This document shows positions 24,174 to 33,258 of a DNA stretch of 63,382 nucleotides, piece by piece. The position numbers and the translations under genes are program-made. The notes below the pieces were generated by a model. That model was not told the origin of the DNA. It saw only the letters and a program-made list of their open reading frames with translations, and made no database searches. The stretch comes from Chloroflexota bacterium (GTDB lineage: Bacteria; Chloroflexota; Anaerolineae; Aggregatilineales; Phototrophicaceae), in assembly GCA_011523545.1 (NCBI GenBank), contig WTGN01000013.1, forward strand, positions 144,877 to 208,258, written 5' to 3'. How positions within the stretch are numbered: the first letter of the stretch is position 1; every line of letters begins with the position of its first letter.

Positions 24174-26384
24174 TCACGAAGTGGAAGCAACTGGATTTCC
24201 CACTTTCAGGATCAGAATCGCCAGCGGCGGAAGGCGCAGGTTGAGGCTGAAGGGCTGGCCGTGGCTGCCGAAGTCGTCGCTGTGGACGCCACCGGCATTG
24301 CCGACATCGCCGCCGCCGTAGTAGCCCGCGTCGCTGTTTAGCAGCTCGCGATAATAACCGGCGCTGGGCACGCCGATGCGATAATTCTCCCGCACCACCG
24401 GCGTGCAATTTAGGACGACAACCAGAAAATCGCTCCTGTCTTCAGCGTATCGGATGTAGCTGTAAACGCTGAAGTCGGCGTCGTTGGCGTCGATCCAATG
24501 GAAGCCATCCGGCTCGCAATCCAGTTGCCAGAGGGCAGGCTGCTCTCGATACAGATGATTGAGATCGCGCGCCCAGTTCTGCATCTGTCGGTGTTTCTCG
24601 TGATCAAGCAGGGGCCAATCCAGGCCGCGCTCCTCGCTCCATTCGGCGAACTGGCCGATTTCGTTGCCCATGAAATTCAGCACCTTGCCGACCTGCGTGA
24701 ATTGGTAGCCCAATAGCAGCCGCAGGCCGGCGAATTTCTGCCAATAATCGCCGGGCATTTTGCCGATTAGCGAGCCCTTCATGTGCACAACTTCATCGTG
24801 GGATAGCGGCAGGACGAAATTCTCGCTGAAGGCGTAGAGCAGGGCGAAACTGATCTGATGATGATGGTGACGCCGATGCACCGGGTCGCGCGCCATATAA
24901 GCCAGCGTGTCGTGCATCCAGCCCATATTCCACTTGAAGGTGAAGCCAAGCCCGCCGATATAAGTCGGTCTAGAAACCATGGCCCAGGCGGTGGATTCTT
25001 CCGCGATGGTGATGGCGCCGGGCGCTTCGGCATGCACGATTTCGTTGAATTCGCGCAAGAAGGCGAGCGCGCCGAGGTTCTCGTGGCTGCCATATTTGTT
25101 GGGAATCCAGTCTCCCTCTTCGCGTGAAAAATTGAGATAGATCATCGAGGAGACGGCGTCGACGCGCAGGCCGTCTATGTGGTATTCCTTCAGCCAGAAC
25201 AAGGCGTTGGCGAGCAGGAAATTGCGCACTTCGCTGCGGGCGTAATTGAAGACCATCGTGCCCCAATCCGGGTGTTCGCCTTGCAGCGGGTCCTCGTGGC
25301 TGTAAAGGTGGGTGCCATCGAAATAATTGAGCCCGTGCCCGTCTTTGGGGAAATGCGCCGGCACCCAATCGAGGATGACGGCGATACCGTTCTGGTGGCA
25401 GCGGTCGACGAAATGCATAAAATCGGCCGGCGCGCCATAGCGGCTGGTGGGCGCGAAATAGCCGGTCACCTGATAACCCCAGGAGGCGTCCAGCGGATGC
25501 TCGGAGACCGGCAGCAATTCAAGATGCGTATAACCCATGTCGACCAGATAGGGCAGGAGCTCGTCCGCCAGCTCGCGATAACTGAGGAATTCGCCGCCGT
25601 CTTTGCGTTTCCATGATCCGAGATGCAGCTCATAGATGTTCATCGGCGCCGACAGCGGATTCAGGCTCGCGCGGGCGGCCATCCAGACGCTGTCCTGCCA
25701 TCCGTACTGATCAATGTCATAAACGATGGACGCCGTTTGCGGCCGCAGCTCGGCGTAGAATCCATAGGGATCGCTCTTTTGCGCGCGATAGCCTCGGTTG
25801 TGCGAGCGCACTTCGTATTTGTAGCGAGCGCCAGCCTCCAGGCCGGGTAGGAAAATCTCCCAGATGCCAGACTCGCCGTTATTCTCCATAATGTGAACGC
25901 GCGCGTCCCAACGGTTGAAATCGCCAACCAGCGCGACCTTGTAGCAATTGGGCGCCCAAACGGCAAAGTTGACGCCGGCGACGCCCTTGACCTCGCGTCG
26001 GTGCGCGCCCAGCTTTCGATAGATATCTTTGTGCTGGCCCTGGCCGAAGAGATAAATGTCGTATTCCGACAAGAGCGGCGGAAAGATATAAGGATCGGCA
26101 TAAGTCTCGCGTCCGCCGTCAAGCGTTTCCGCTTCAAAATGATAGGGCGCGTCCGCCCAGGAGGCGTCTACTTCGGCGACAAAGAGGCCGTCGGCCTGAT
26201 GCTTTCGCATGGGGGCGCGTTCGCCGGTTTGATTGTTCAGCAGGTCAACACGCTTGGCCCAGGGGCGAAAACTGCGGATCGAGACTTCGCCGCCGCGCTG
26301 ATGCCGGCCGAGCAGCGATGACGGCGCGCCCATCTCGCCGCTGAGGAGCGCGTGAATCGCGTCCGGGTGGATCGAAACTGTCAT
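24174..26384 (-). CDS. glgB: 1,4-alpha-glucan branching enzyme
   Basis: GlgB introduces alpha-1,6 branches into glycogen. The 736-residue protein has two N-terminal CBM48-type beta domains (FAVWAPNCYKVALVGDFNRWD near 155-175) and a GH13 barrel. Barrel motifs are DWVPAHFPKD, GLRVDAVSSMIY with the nucleophile Asp, TIAEESTAW with the acid/base Glu, and LSHDEVVHMKGS with the third catalytic Asp. The C-terminal beta domain follows NFMGNEIGQF. GGAAG lies a few bases before the ATG. No other glycogen gene is adjacent. Confidence 0.96.
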   Translation of the reverse strand: MTVSIHPDAIHALLSGEMGAPSSLLGRHQRGGEVSIRSFRPWAKRVDLLNNQTGERAPMRKHQADGLFVAEVDASWADAPYHFEAETLDGGRETYADPYIFPPLLSEYDIYLFGQGQHKDIYRKLGAHRREVKGVAGVNFAVWAPNCYKVALVGDFNRWDARVHIMENNGESGIWEIFLPGLEAGARYKYEVRSHNRGYRAQKSDPYGFYAELRPQTASIVYDIDQYGWQDSVWMAARASLNPLSAPMNIYELHLGSWKRKDGGEFLSYRELADELLPYLVDMGYTHLELLPVSEHPLDASWGYQVTGYFAPTSRYGAPADFMHFVDRCHQNGIAVILDWVPAHFPKDGHGLNYFDGTHLYSHEDPLQGEHPDWGTMVFNYARSEVRNFLLANALFWLKEYHIDGLRVDAVSSMIYLNFSREEGDWIPNKYGSHENLGALAFLREFNEIVHAEAPGAITIAEESTAWAMVSRPTYIGGLGFTFKWNMGWMHDTLAYMARDPVHRRHHHHQISFALLYAFSENFVLPLSHDEVVHMKGSLIGKMPGDYWQKFAGLRLLLGYQFTQVGKVLNFMGNEIGQFAEWSEERGLDWPLLDHEKHRQMQNWARDLNHLYREQPALWQLDCEPDGFHWIDANDADFSVYSYIRYAEDRSDFLVVVLNCTPVVRENYRIGVPSAGYYRELLNSDAGYYGGGDVGNAGGVHSDDFGSHGQPFSLNLRLPPLAILILKVGNPVASTS

Positions 26385-26762
26385 GCGGCTTCCCTGATAT
26401 GCCCGTCGTAAGTCACGCGCGCATTATAGCCGCTTCCCACTGAAATCGTAGGTGTGCTGATTTGCTTGGCGCGAATGACGACTCAGCTCAAACAGTGTAA
26501 CGAACCCGCCACAAATGGGGTCTGTAGGGGCGTTTCGCTGAAACGCCCGTGCCTGCAATAGTGCGCGCTCGTAGGGCGAGACAAGTCTCGCCCCTACAAA
26601 TTTCGCTATTGTTGCAGTTGATAATTGGCAGGTTCGTTAAAGAAGAGACGGAATGAAAAGGCAAACTCCGCATACATTTCTCGGTGTACTCGGTGTACTC
26701 GGTGGTAAAGTTTCGTTTGTTTCAACCGAAAAGGATACACTACCCCCAATCGTCTTAGCCAG
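26385..26762. other. Intergenic region before dinB
   Basis: This 380-bp stretch holds one composite palindromic element (26523-26598) and a triple CTCGGTGTA-type repeat (about 26680-26706). I find no gene with coding character in it. Confidence 0.6.
26523..26598. repeat. Composite palindromic element, reverse orientation
   Basis: A 76-bp composite whose spacer (GTGCCTGCAATAGTGCGCG) is the reverse complement of the spacer at 15791 and 28133, so it is inserted the other way round. The stems are CGTTTC/GAAACG and CGAGAC/GTCTCG. Confidence 0.8.
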
Positions 26763-26806
26763 TTGAGAAGCGCGTCAAATTGTGCTACACTAGAAAATAT
26801 ATTCTA
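26763..26806 (+). promoter_or_regulatory. dinB promoter with a possible operator
   Basis: TTGAGA (26763-26768), a 17-bp spacer and TACACT (26786-26791) form a good sigma-70 promoter. The inverted repeat TAGAA-AATATA-TTCTA (26791-26806) covers the expected start point. This is where an SOS-type repressor would sit. Binding by LexA is inferred, not shown. Confidence 0.55.
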
Positions 26807-26824
26807 TTTTGTAGACCTGTGCGC

Positions 26825-26866
26825 ATGAAGATCAACGTCCCGCATTTGGCGGCCAGCCGCGAATAA
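26825..26866 (+). CDS. Possible 13-residue leader peptide before dinB
   Basis: ATG AAG ATC begins a 13-codon frame (MKINVPHLAASRE) whose TAA shares its last A with the dinB ATG. If translated it would couple ribosomes into dinB. There is no strong Shine-Dalgarno, so it may be chance. Confidence 0.25.
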   Translation: MKINVPHLAASRE

Positions 26867-28074
26867 TGGCGAAAACACGCAAAATCCTCCACCTTGATTT
26901 GGACGCCTTTTTCTGCGCGGTTGAAGAGCAGCTAAATCCCGAGCTGCGCGGCAAGGCGATTGCCGTCGGCGGCCAGCCGGATGAGCGCGGCGTCGTCGCC
27001 TCCGCCTCTTATCCGGCGCGGGCATACGGTGTTCGATCGGCCATGCCGATGGGGCAGGCGATCCGCTTGTGCCCGCACTTGATCGTCGTCGGGTCCACCC
27101 GCGGCGCCTACAGCGAGCGGTCTCGAGCGGTGATGGCGATCTTGCGCGATACGGCGCCCGATGTCGAGCCGCTCTCGATCGACGAAGCCTTTCTTGATGT
27201 GACGATATTGCCGCAACCGATCGAGACCATCGCCCGGGCGCTGCAGAAACGCATCAATGACGAGTTGGAGCTGCCCTGTTCGCTGGGCGGGGCCACCAAC
27301 AAGATGCTGGCGAAAACGGCCAACACGGTGGGCAAGGCGCAGGGGCCGACCGACAAACCGCCGAACGCCATCACCATCGTGCCGCCGGGCGCCGAAGCGA
27401 GTTTTCTGGCGCCCCTTCCGATTCGGCGGCTCTGGGGTGTGGGGCCGAAAAACGCCGAGACCTTGAGCCAGCTCGGCTTGACCACCGTCGGCGATGTGGC
27501 CAACTGGTCGGAGGCGGCTTTGACCGCGCGGCTTGGCAAGCTGGGCGCTGATATTTGGCGGCGGGCGCAGGGCATCGACTTCAGGCCCGTCATGACGGAA
27601 CACGAAGCCAAGTCCATCAGCAAAGAGATGACCTTCGCCCGCGATGTCGCCGATGAGGCGGCCCTGAAATTGACGCTGCGCCGCCTGTCAGATGGCGTTG
27701 GCCGGCAGGCGCGCAAAGCCGGCTTAGCCGGGACGACCGTCAAGATCAAGCTGCGCTGGACCGACTTCACCACCTTGAATCGCCAGGTGACGCTGGATCA
27801 GCCCACCGACATGGACAGCGAGATCTATGCCTTGGCGGCGCGGCTCTTCGATCAAGTTTGGGTCGAGGGCCGGCCCGTTCGCTTAATCGGGGTCGGCTTG
27901 GGCGGTTTCAGCCAGCCCAATAAACAGATGGGCCTCTGGGAAGACCGCGATGGCGAAGAGCAGGCGGAAGAATTGCAGAGCGCGCTTGACCGATTGCGCG
28001 ATCGCTTCGGCGAGACGATGATCACCCGCGCCAGCGACCTCAATTATCGCCCTAATGAGGACAATAAACGCTGA
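26866..28074 (+). CDS. dinB: DNA polymerase IV (Y family)
   Basis: A translesion DNA polymerase of 402 residues. The active-site motifs are complete: LHLDLDAFFCAVEE at residues 8-21 with the first metal-binding Asp, and SIDEAFLDVT near 105 with the Asp-Glu pair. The palm-fingers segment ASYPARAYGVRSAMPMGQA, the helix-hairpin-helix LWGVGPKNAETLSQLGL and the little-finger domain after about 235 are all recognisable. No clear C-terminal clamp-binding motif stands out. The gene stands alone behind a promoter that may be damage-regulated. Confidence 0.95.
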   Translation: MAKTRKILHLDLDAFFCAVEEQLNPELRGKAIAVGGQPDERGVVASASYPARAYGVRSAMPMGQAIRLCPHLIVVGSTRGAYSERSRAVMAILRDTAPDVEPLSIDEAFLDVTILPQPIETIARALQKRINDELELPCSLGGATNKMLAKTANTVGKAQGPTDKPPNAITIVPPGAEASFLAPLPIRRLWGVGPKNAETLSQLGLTTVGDVANWSEAALTARLGKLGADIWRRAQGIDFRPVMTEHEAKSISKEMTFARDVADEAALKLTLRRLSDGVGRQARKAGLAGTTVKIKLRWTDFTTLNRQVTLDQPTDMDSEIYALAARLFDQVWVEGRPVRLIGVGLGGFSQPNKQMGLWEDRDGEEQAEELQSALDRLRDRFGETMITRASDLNYRPNEDNKR

Positions 28075-28132
28075 TCGTCGATTTCTCTTTTATGATGAAG
28101 CTGCTAAATTCCAACTGCAATAATGGCGAAAA

Positions 28133-28206
28133 TGTAGGGGCGAGACTTGTCTCGCCCTAAAGCACGCACTGTCGCAAGCACGGGCGACCCAATGGCTCGC
28201 CCCTAC
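28133..28206. repeat. Composite palindromic element
   Basis: A 74-bp copy. The left stem is CGAGAC/GTCTCG, the spacer is TAAAGCACGCACTGTCGCAA and the right half is GGGCGACCCAATGGCTCGCC then CCTAC. It lies between dinB and the convergent ABC transporter genes. Confidence 0.85.
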
Positions 28207-28233
28207 GACCCCTTTCTTTGAACGCCTGCGCGC

Positions 28234-30063
28234 TTAAACAAGCGTGAACAGCTGGTGGTAAACGCCTTCGAGGTCGAGCAATTCCTGGTGGCTGCCCATT
28301 TCGATGATCTCGCCATGATCCATCACCACGATCAAATCCGCCGATGTGATGGTGCTGAGGCGATGGGCGATGACGAAACTTGTGCGCCCTTCCAGGAGAT
28401 GTTCGAGCGCCTGCTGGATCTGGACTTCGGTCTGCGTATCGATATTGCTGGTCGCCTCATCCAGGATCAGCACGCGCGGGTCGGCCAGCAGGGCGCGGGC
28501 AAACGCCAGCAGCTGCCGCTGACCGGTGGAGAGGATGGCGCCGCCTTCCTGAATCTCGTTGAGATAACCATCGGGCATGTTTGTGATGAATTGATGCGCG
28601 CCCACCGCTTTGGCCGCCGCCACCACTTCTTCATCCGTCGCATTGAGCCGGCCATAGCGGATATTGTCCATTACCGTGCCCGAGAAGAGATGCGTGTCCT
28701 GCGGGACGACGCCGATCTGCCGCCGCAGGCTGTTCTGGGTGACGCTCCTGATGTCCTGCCCATCGATTGTCAGACGGCCCGATGTCGCGTCGTAAAAGCG
28801 CATGATGAGCTTGACCATGGTCGTCTTGCCGGCGCCGGTATGGCCGACGAAGGCGACGCGCGAGCCGGGCGCCACATCGAGATTGATGTGCTTCAGCACC
28901 AGGTCGCCATCGCGGGCATATCGAAATGACAGGTCCTCAAAGCGGATATGCCCTTCGATATCGGGCAAGTCTTCAGCGTAGAAGTCGTCGCGGATGTCCG
29001 CCGGGAAATCCATCAGCTTGAAGATGCGATAAGCGGAGGCGATCACATTTTGCAGCAGGTTATAGCGCTGGGCCAGCAGTCGGATCGGGAAGAAAAACTG
29101 CTGAATGTAGAGGATGAAGGCGAGCAGGACGCCGACGGATATGCGCTGGTCAAGCACGAGGCTGCCGCCGACAAAGATCAGCGTGCCAGTGGCGACGCCG
29201 CCGATCATTTCCACGGTCGGGTAAAACAGGCTGGCGATCAAGGCGGCCCGCTCGGTGGCGTTGCGGCTGGCCATATTGATCTCGCCGCTGAAGCGCCGAT
29301 AATTGTGCTGCTGACGGGCAAAGGCCTGCGTGACGCGGACGCCGTTAAAAGCCTCGGAAAGCTCGGCGTATACTTTGGCGTTGCTGTCCGAAACCCGCAG
29401 GTACGCGGCGCGCGCGTGTATACGCCAGAAGTTGGCGATCAGCATTAGCACGATCAGGACCGTGAAAGCGACAGCCGTTAGCGGCACGTTGATGAGCAGC
29501 ATGGAGATGATGATGCCGAACAGCATCAGGACCTCGCGGATTGTGCCGACGGCGGCGAAGGTCACCGCTTCGCGCACGACGTTCACATCGTTGATGATGC
29601 GGGCGAGCAGCCGGCCCACTTCATACTCGGCAAAGAAACCGATCGACAAATACTGGATGTGGTCGAAGAGTTGATCGCGCAGGGTCTTGATTATGGTCTG
29701 GCCGATGATGGCCATGTTGCGCAATTGGATGCGAAAGCCAATGAAACCGAGCGCTTGCAGGACGATGAAGGCGATGACGCCGGTGAATAGAACCGACATG
29801 TCCCGCTTGCTGATGCCTTCATCAATCGCCCATCCGATGAGCGGCGGGCTGGCGACATTGGCGATGACGCTCAGCATCATCATCACTACCGCGATCGAAA
29901 GCCCGCGCCGGTGCGGCTTCAAGTAGGAAAACAGACGGTTCGTGACATCGCGATCGAAGCCCGGCTTGTGGTCGTCCTCGATTTCGAGAATCGTCTGTTC
30001 CGTGCTTTCGCTCTTGTCTTTGCTGGAGGCCCGGTCTTGCTTGCTTCGATTGAGGACAGCCAT
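28234..30063 (-). CDS. ABC exporter half-transporter, catalytic subunit
   Basis: A 609-residue fusion of six transmembrane helices and an ATPase domain. The nucleotide-binding domain has Walker A FVGHTGAGKTTMVKL, the Q-loop region GVVPQDTHLFSGTV, signature ILSTGQRQL (Thr where Gly is usual), Walker B VLILDEATSNID with the catalytic Glu, and the switch His in VIAHRLST. It follows a second half-transporter by 23 bp and surely pairs with it. The intact Glu and His here complement the altered ones in the partner, as in TM287/288. The substrate (lipid, peptide or drug) is unknown. AGGAA precedes the ATG. Confidence 0.92.
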   Translation of the reverse strand: MAVLNRSKQDRASSKDKSESTEQTILEIEDDHKPGFDRDVTNRLFSYLKPHRRGLSIAVVMMMLSVIANVASPPLIGWAIDEGISKRDMSVLFTGVIAFIVLQALGFIGFRIQLRNMAIIGQTIIKTLRDQLFDHIQYLSIGFFAEYEVGRLLARIINDVNVVREAVTFAAVGTIREVLMLFGIIISMLLINVPLTAVAFTVLIVLMLIANFWRIHARAAYLRVSDSNAKVYAELSEAFNGVRVTQAFARQQHNYRRFSGEINMASRNATERAALIASLFYPTVEMIGGVATGTLIFVGGSLVLDQRISVGVLLAFILYIQQFFFPIRLLAQRYNLLQNVIASAYRIFKLMDFPADIRDDFYAEDLPDIEGHIRFEDLSFRYARDGDLVLKHINLDVAPGSRVAFVGHTGAGKTTMVKLIMRFYDATSGRLTIDGQDIRSVTQNSLRRQIGVVPQDTHLFSGTVMDNIRYGRLNATDEEVVAAAKAVGAHQFITNMPDGYLNEIQEGGAILSTGQRQLLAFARALLADPRVLILDEATSNIDTQTEVQIQQALEHLLEGRTSFVIAHRLSTITSADLIVVMDHGEIIEMGSHQELLDLEGVYHQLFTLV

Positions 30064-30086
30064 ACTTTCCTAACGTCTTAAGTCGT

Positions 30087-31997
30087 CTACGGTGAATACT
30101 TGCCGGCGAGGCGGTCGATCAAGGCGCGGAATTGCTGGGTCGAGCGCCTTTCTTCAAGCGGAACTTTGATGATGCCGGCGATGATCGCTTCCCGCCGGGC
30201 GCGTTCCTGCTCTTCAAGTTGCAGCTTGTAGATTTCTTCGTAGAGCCCGCCGTCTTGCAGCAGAGTTTCGTGGCTGCCTTGCTGGATGATCTCGCCATCG
30301 CGCAGCACGATGATCTGGTCGGCTTGCAAGATCGTGCTCATGCGCTGGGCGATAACGAAAGTGGTGCGGCCTTCCATAATCCGTTCCAGCGCCTGCTGAA
30401 TCAGATGCTCGGTGCGCGTATCGACGCTGCTGGTGGCGTCGTCCAGAATGAGAATGCGCGGATCAATCAACAAGGCGCGGGCGATGGCGATGCGCTGTTT
30501 CTGCCCGCCGGACAGGGTGACGCCGCGCTCGCCCACCTCGGTCTGATAACCATTGGGAAACTCGGAAATGAAACCGTGCGCGTTCGCCGATGTCGCCGCT
30601 TCGATGATCTGCTCGCGGCTGGCCGCCGGGTTGCCATAGGCGATGTTCTCTTCGATGGTGGCATTGAAGAGCAAGGACTGCTGCATGACGATGCCAATCT
30701 GACTGCGCAAGCTGTCGAGATCGAAGTCACGCACATCAATGCCGTCAATCATGACGCGGCCGTCAGTGACGTCATAGAAGCGGGGGATCAAGTTGGCGAT
30801 GGTCGTCTTGCCGGAGCCGGTCAGCCCGATAATAGCGACGACTTCGCCCGGCTGCGCCTCCAGGTTGATCTGATTCAACACGGCATGATTGGAACTGTTG
30901 TAATGACTGCTGACATCCTCAAAGCGCACATGCCCTTTGACGGCGGTTTTGCGGGCGGCGCGCGAGTTCACAACCTCCTCCGCTTCGTCAATGACTTCGA
31001 AGATGCGCTCGCCACTGGCGGCGGCCTGCGTCGTCAAGAGGATGATGAAGCCGATAAAACGCAGCGGCTGTGTCAGCAGCAGCACGTAGGCGTTGAAGGT
31101 CACAATGAGTCCGACGCTGATATTGCCCATGCCCGCCGCTTCCATCAAACCGCCGAAGAGCAGGACCAGCGCCGTCGACATGGCCGCCAGCGCGGCGCTG
31201 ATAGGTAGAAATGTGATCCACTGGGTGATGAAGTCCAGTTGCTCGATGTAAAGGTTTTGGTTTTCCTTGTGGAAGCGCTCAATCTCGTAGGGCTCGCGGG
31301 CGAAACCACGCACGACTTCCGCGCCCAGGGCATTCTCCTGAATATGGTTGCTGAGCGCTTGCATGCGGTCCATCACTTTTTTCCAGCGCGGATGAACGCG
31401 CATGACGAAGCGGTTGGAATAGAGCGCCAGCGGCGCCAGCGGAATGAATGCGATTATCGCCAGCAGCGGACTGGTGGCCATCATGATGCTGACAACGCCG
31501 ATCAGCAGCAGAATGACATTCAGGCCGTCCATCAGTCCATAATTGAAGTAGCGCTGAATCTCATTGACATCGCTGATCGCGCGCGTGATGATTGTGCCGA
31601 CCTGGGCGCTGTCGTGGTAGGAGAAGGATTGGCGCTGAACTTTGTCGTAGATTTCATTGCGAATGTCGTAGGAGACATAGTGCGAGAGGCGCTCACCGAA
31701 GAAACGGCCCAGAAATGCGGCCAGGCCGCGCAAGATTCCCAGGCCAACCACCAGCAGGCCCGCGCTCAGCATATAAGCGCTGTCGCCTTGTTCTATGCCG
31801 ATATCCACCACATCGCGCAAGATATAGGGCACGACAATCAGCAGGATATTGGTGCCGATGATCCCGACCGCGGCAATCGACACCCAAAGCCGGTATTTGC
31901 CGAGATAACGCATCAGCCGCTTCCAAGTATGCAAAGCGGAGCCATTCAGCGGTATTGAGGCTACATCGATTTCCGACCTGGATGAGGCGGTTGCCAT
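30087..31997 (-). CDS. ABC exporter half-transporter, degenerate-site subunit
   Basis: The 636-residue partner of the downstream gene, with the same order of six helices then ATPase. Walker A is IIGLTGSGKTTIANL and the signature is the canonical TLSGGQKQR. Walker B reads ILILDDATSSVD (Asp instead of the catalytic Glu) and the H-loop reads VIAQRMST (Gln instead of His). The same two changes mark the non-hydrolysing site of heterodimeric exporters such as TM287. This protein's signature completes the good site, and the partner's odd STGQ signature completes the degenerate one. GGGAG lies 7 nt before the ATG. Confidence 0.92.
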   Translation of the reverse strand: MATASSRSEIDVASIPLNGSALHTWKRLMRYLGKYRLWVSIAAVGIIGTNILLIVVPYILRDVVDIGIEQGDSAYMLSAGLLVVGLGILRGLAAFLGRFFGERLSHYVSYDIRNEIYDKVQRQSFSYHDSAQVGTIITRAISDVNEIQRYFNYGLMDGLNVILLLIGVVSIMMATSPLLAIIAFIPLAPLALYSNRFVMRVHPRWKKVMDRMQALSNHIQENALGAEVVRGFAREPYEIERFHKENQNLYIEQLDFITQWITFLPISAALAAMSTALVLLFGGLMEAAGMGNISVGLIVTFNAYVLLLTQPLRFIGFIILLTTQAAASGERIFEVIDEAEEVVNSRAARKTAVKGHVRFEDVSSHYNSSNHAVLNQINLEAQPGEVVAIIGLTGSGKTTIANLIPRFYDVTDGRVMIDGIDVRDFDLDSLRSQIGIVMQQSLLFNATIEENIAYGNPAASREQIIEAATSANAHGFISEFPNGYQTEVGERGVTLSGGQKQRIAIARALLIDPRILILDDATSSVDTRTEHLIQQALERIMEGRTTFVIAQRMSTILQADQIIVLRDGEIIQQGSHETLLQDGGLYEEIYKLQLEEQERARREAIIAGIIKVPLEERRSTQQFRALIDRLAGKYSP

Positions 31998-32151
31998 TCA
32001 CGGTCTCCCGAAAGCGCGCTGCGATGAGTCGGTTCATGCGTCTGCGCGGTCGCAACAATTGTGAAAGCGCACAAACACTCAGTGTACAGCAGGGCGGGCC
32101 AGTTTTCCACGCGCAAATGGCGGAATTGCGTCTGCAACCCAAGCGCAATCT

Positions 32152-32362
32152 GTAGGCCCCGCTCGCCCGAAAACTCGCCATTGTGACGGCGGGCGATTCA
32201 CAGAACCACCGCTACAGAATTCGTCTGAAACACAATCGAAATTGTTGGCCCCGGTCGCCCGAAATCTCACCGTTATGATGTCGGGCGATTCACAGAATCG
32301 CCCCTACAGATTTCGTCGTCAATCCCGTCGATAGCCGTAGGGGCGAGGCGGTGACTCACCCA
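32152..32362. repeat. Cluster of degenerate palindromic elements
   Basis: Two worn composite copies (from about 32152 and 32243, with left arms reading GTAGGCCCCGCTCGCCC and GTTGGCCCCGGTCGCCC) and one simple copy at 32338-32362. They occupy most of the 460-bp gap between divergent genes. I see no gene in the rest of it. Confidence 0.7.
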
Positions 32363-32460
32363 TAGCCCTGATTCGCCTGGGCCATTTCGACTCTGGCATT
32401 CCCGCGCAGAATGGCGACAATACCTTAAGAAGCAAATACGATTGCCTAAAGGTAAATGCG

Positions 32461-33225
32461 ATGTCTGAACCAAAACCGATAGCGCTTCAGTTGTACACCG
32501 TCCGCGAGCTGCTCGATGAAGACTTCGAAGGCACGGTGCGGCGCGTGGCGGATATGGGATATGTCGGCGTCGAGCCATACGGCGGCATGCCCTGCGAGTT
32601 GGCGGAAGCCGCCGCCCTGTTCCGCGAGCTCGATTTGCAAACTTTCAACAGCCACATCCCCTTTCCCGATGACGCCAATAAGGACGCCGTGCTCGAAATC
32701 GCCGAAGCATTTGATCTGACGGATGTGGCCATCGCCTATCTGCCGCCGGCCGAATTCGAGACCATAGACGCGATCAAGCGAACCTGCGAGCGGCTCAACC
32801 GGGTGGGCGAGCTGGCGCGCGCCAACAATCTGCAATTGCATTATCACAATCACTGGTGGGAGTTTAAGCGCATCAACGGGACGGCCACTCTCGATGTAAT
32901 GCTGGCGGAGTTGGATGAAGGCCTCTGCCTGCAGATCGACACCTACTGGGCGCAGGCCGGCGGCGAAGACGCGGTCGAGGTGGTCAAATGCGCTGGCGCC
33001 CGCGCGCCGCTGATCCACCTGAAAGACGGCTCGCTGGATGTAGACGGCGATATGGCGGCGGTCGGCCACGGAAAAATGAACGTGCCCGCCATCGTTGACG
33101 CGAGCGCGGCGACGGCGGACTGGTACATCGTCGAGCAAGACCGCAGCAATGACCACCGGCTGAATGCGGTGCAGGACAGTTATACCTATCTGACGTCAAA
33201 TGGGCTGGCGCGCGGCAAGAAATAA
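32461..33225 (+). CDS. Sugar phosphate isomerase/epimerase, xylose-isomerase-like TIM barrel
   Basis: A 254-residue TIM barrel of the AP-endonuclease-2 family, whose members isomerise or epimerise sugars and inositols. Motifs are LQLYTVRELL at the N-terminus, GYVGVEPYGGMPCEL, LHYHNHWWEF with the metal-binding His, LQIDTYWAQAGG, LIHLKDG, and YIVEQDRS with the C-terminal metal-binding Glu. The catalytic ligands look intact. AAAGGT precedes the ATG. An Ldh2-family gene follows 33 bp later and is probably co-transcribed. This suggests a small pathway for a sugar or polyol, but the substrate is not evident. Confidence 0.85.
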   Translation: MSEPKPIALQLYTVRELLDEDFEGTVRRVADMGYVGVEPYGGMPCELAEAAALFRELDLQTFNSHIPFPDDANKDAVLEIAEAFDLTDVAIAYLPPAEFETIDAIKRTCERLNRVGELARANNLQLHYHNHWWEFKRINGTATLDVMLAELDEGLCLQIDTYWAQAGGEDAVEVVKCAGARAPLIHLKDGSLDVDGDMAAVGHGKMNVPAIVDASAATADWYIVEQDRSNDHRLNAVQDSYTYLTSNGLARGKK

Positions 33226-33258
33226 AGCGGGCCGGCGGGAAAGCGCGGAACAAATCGC

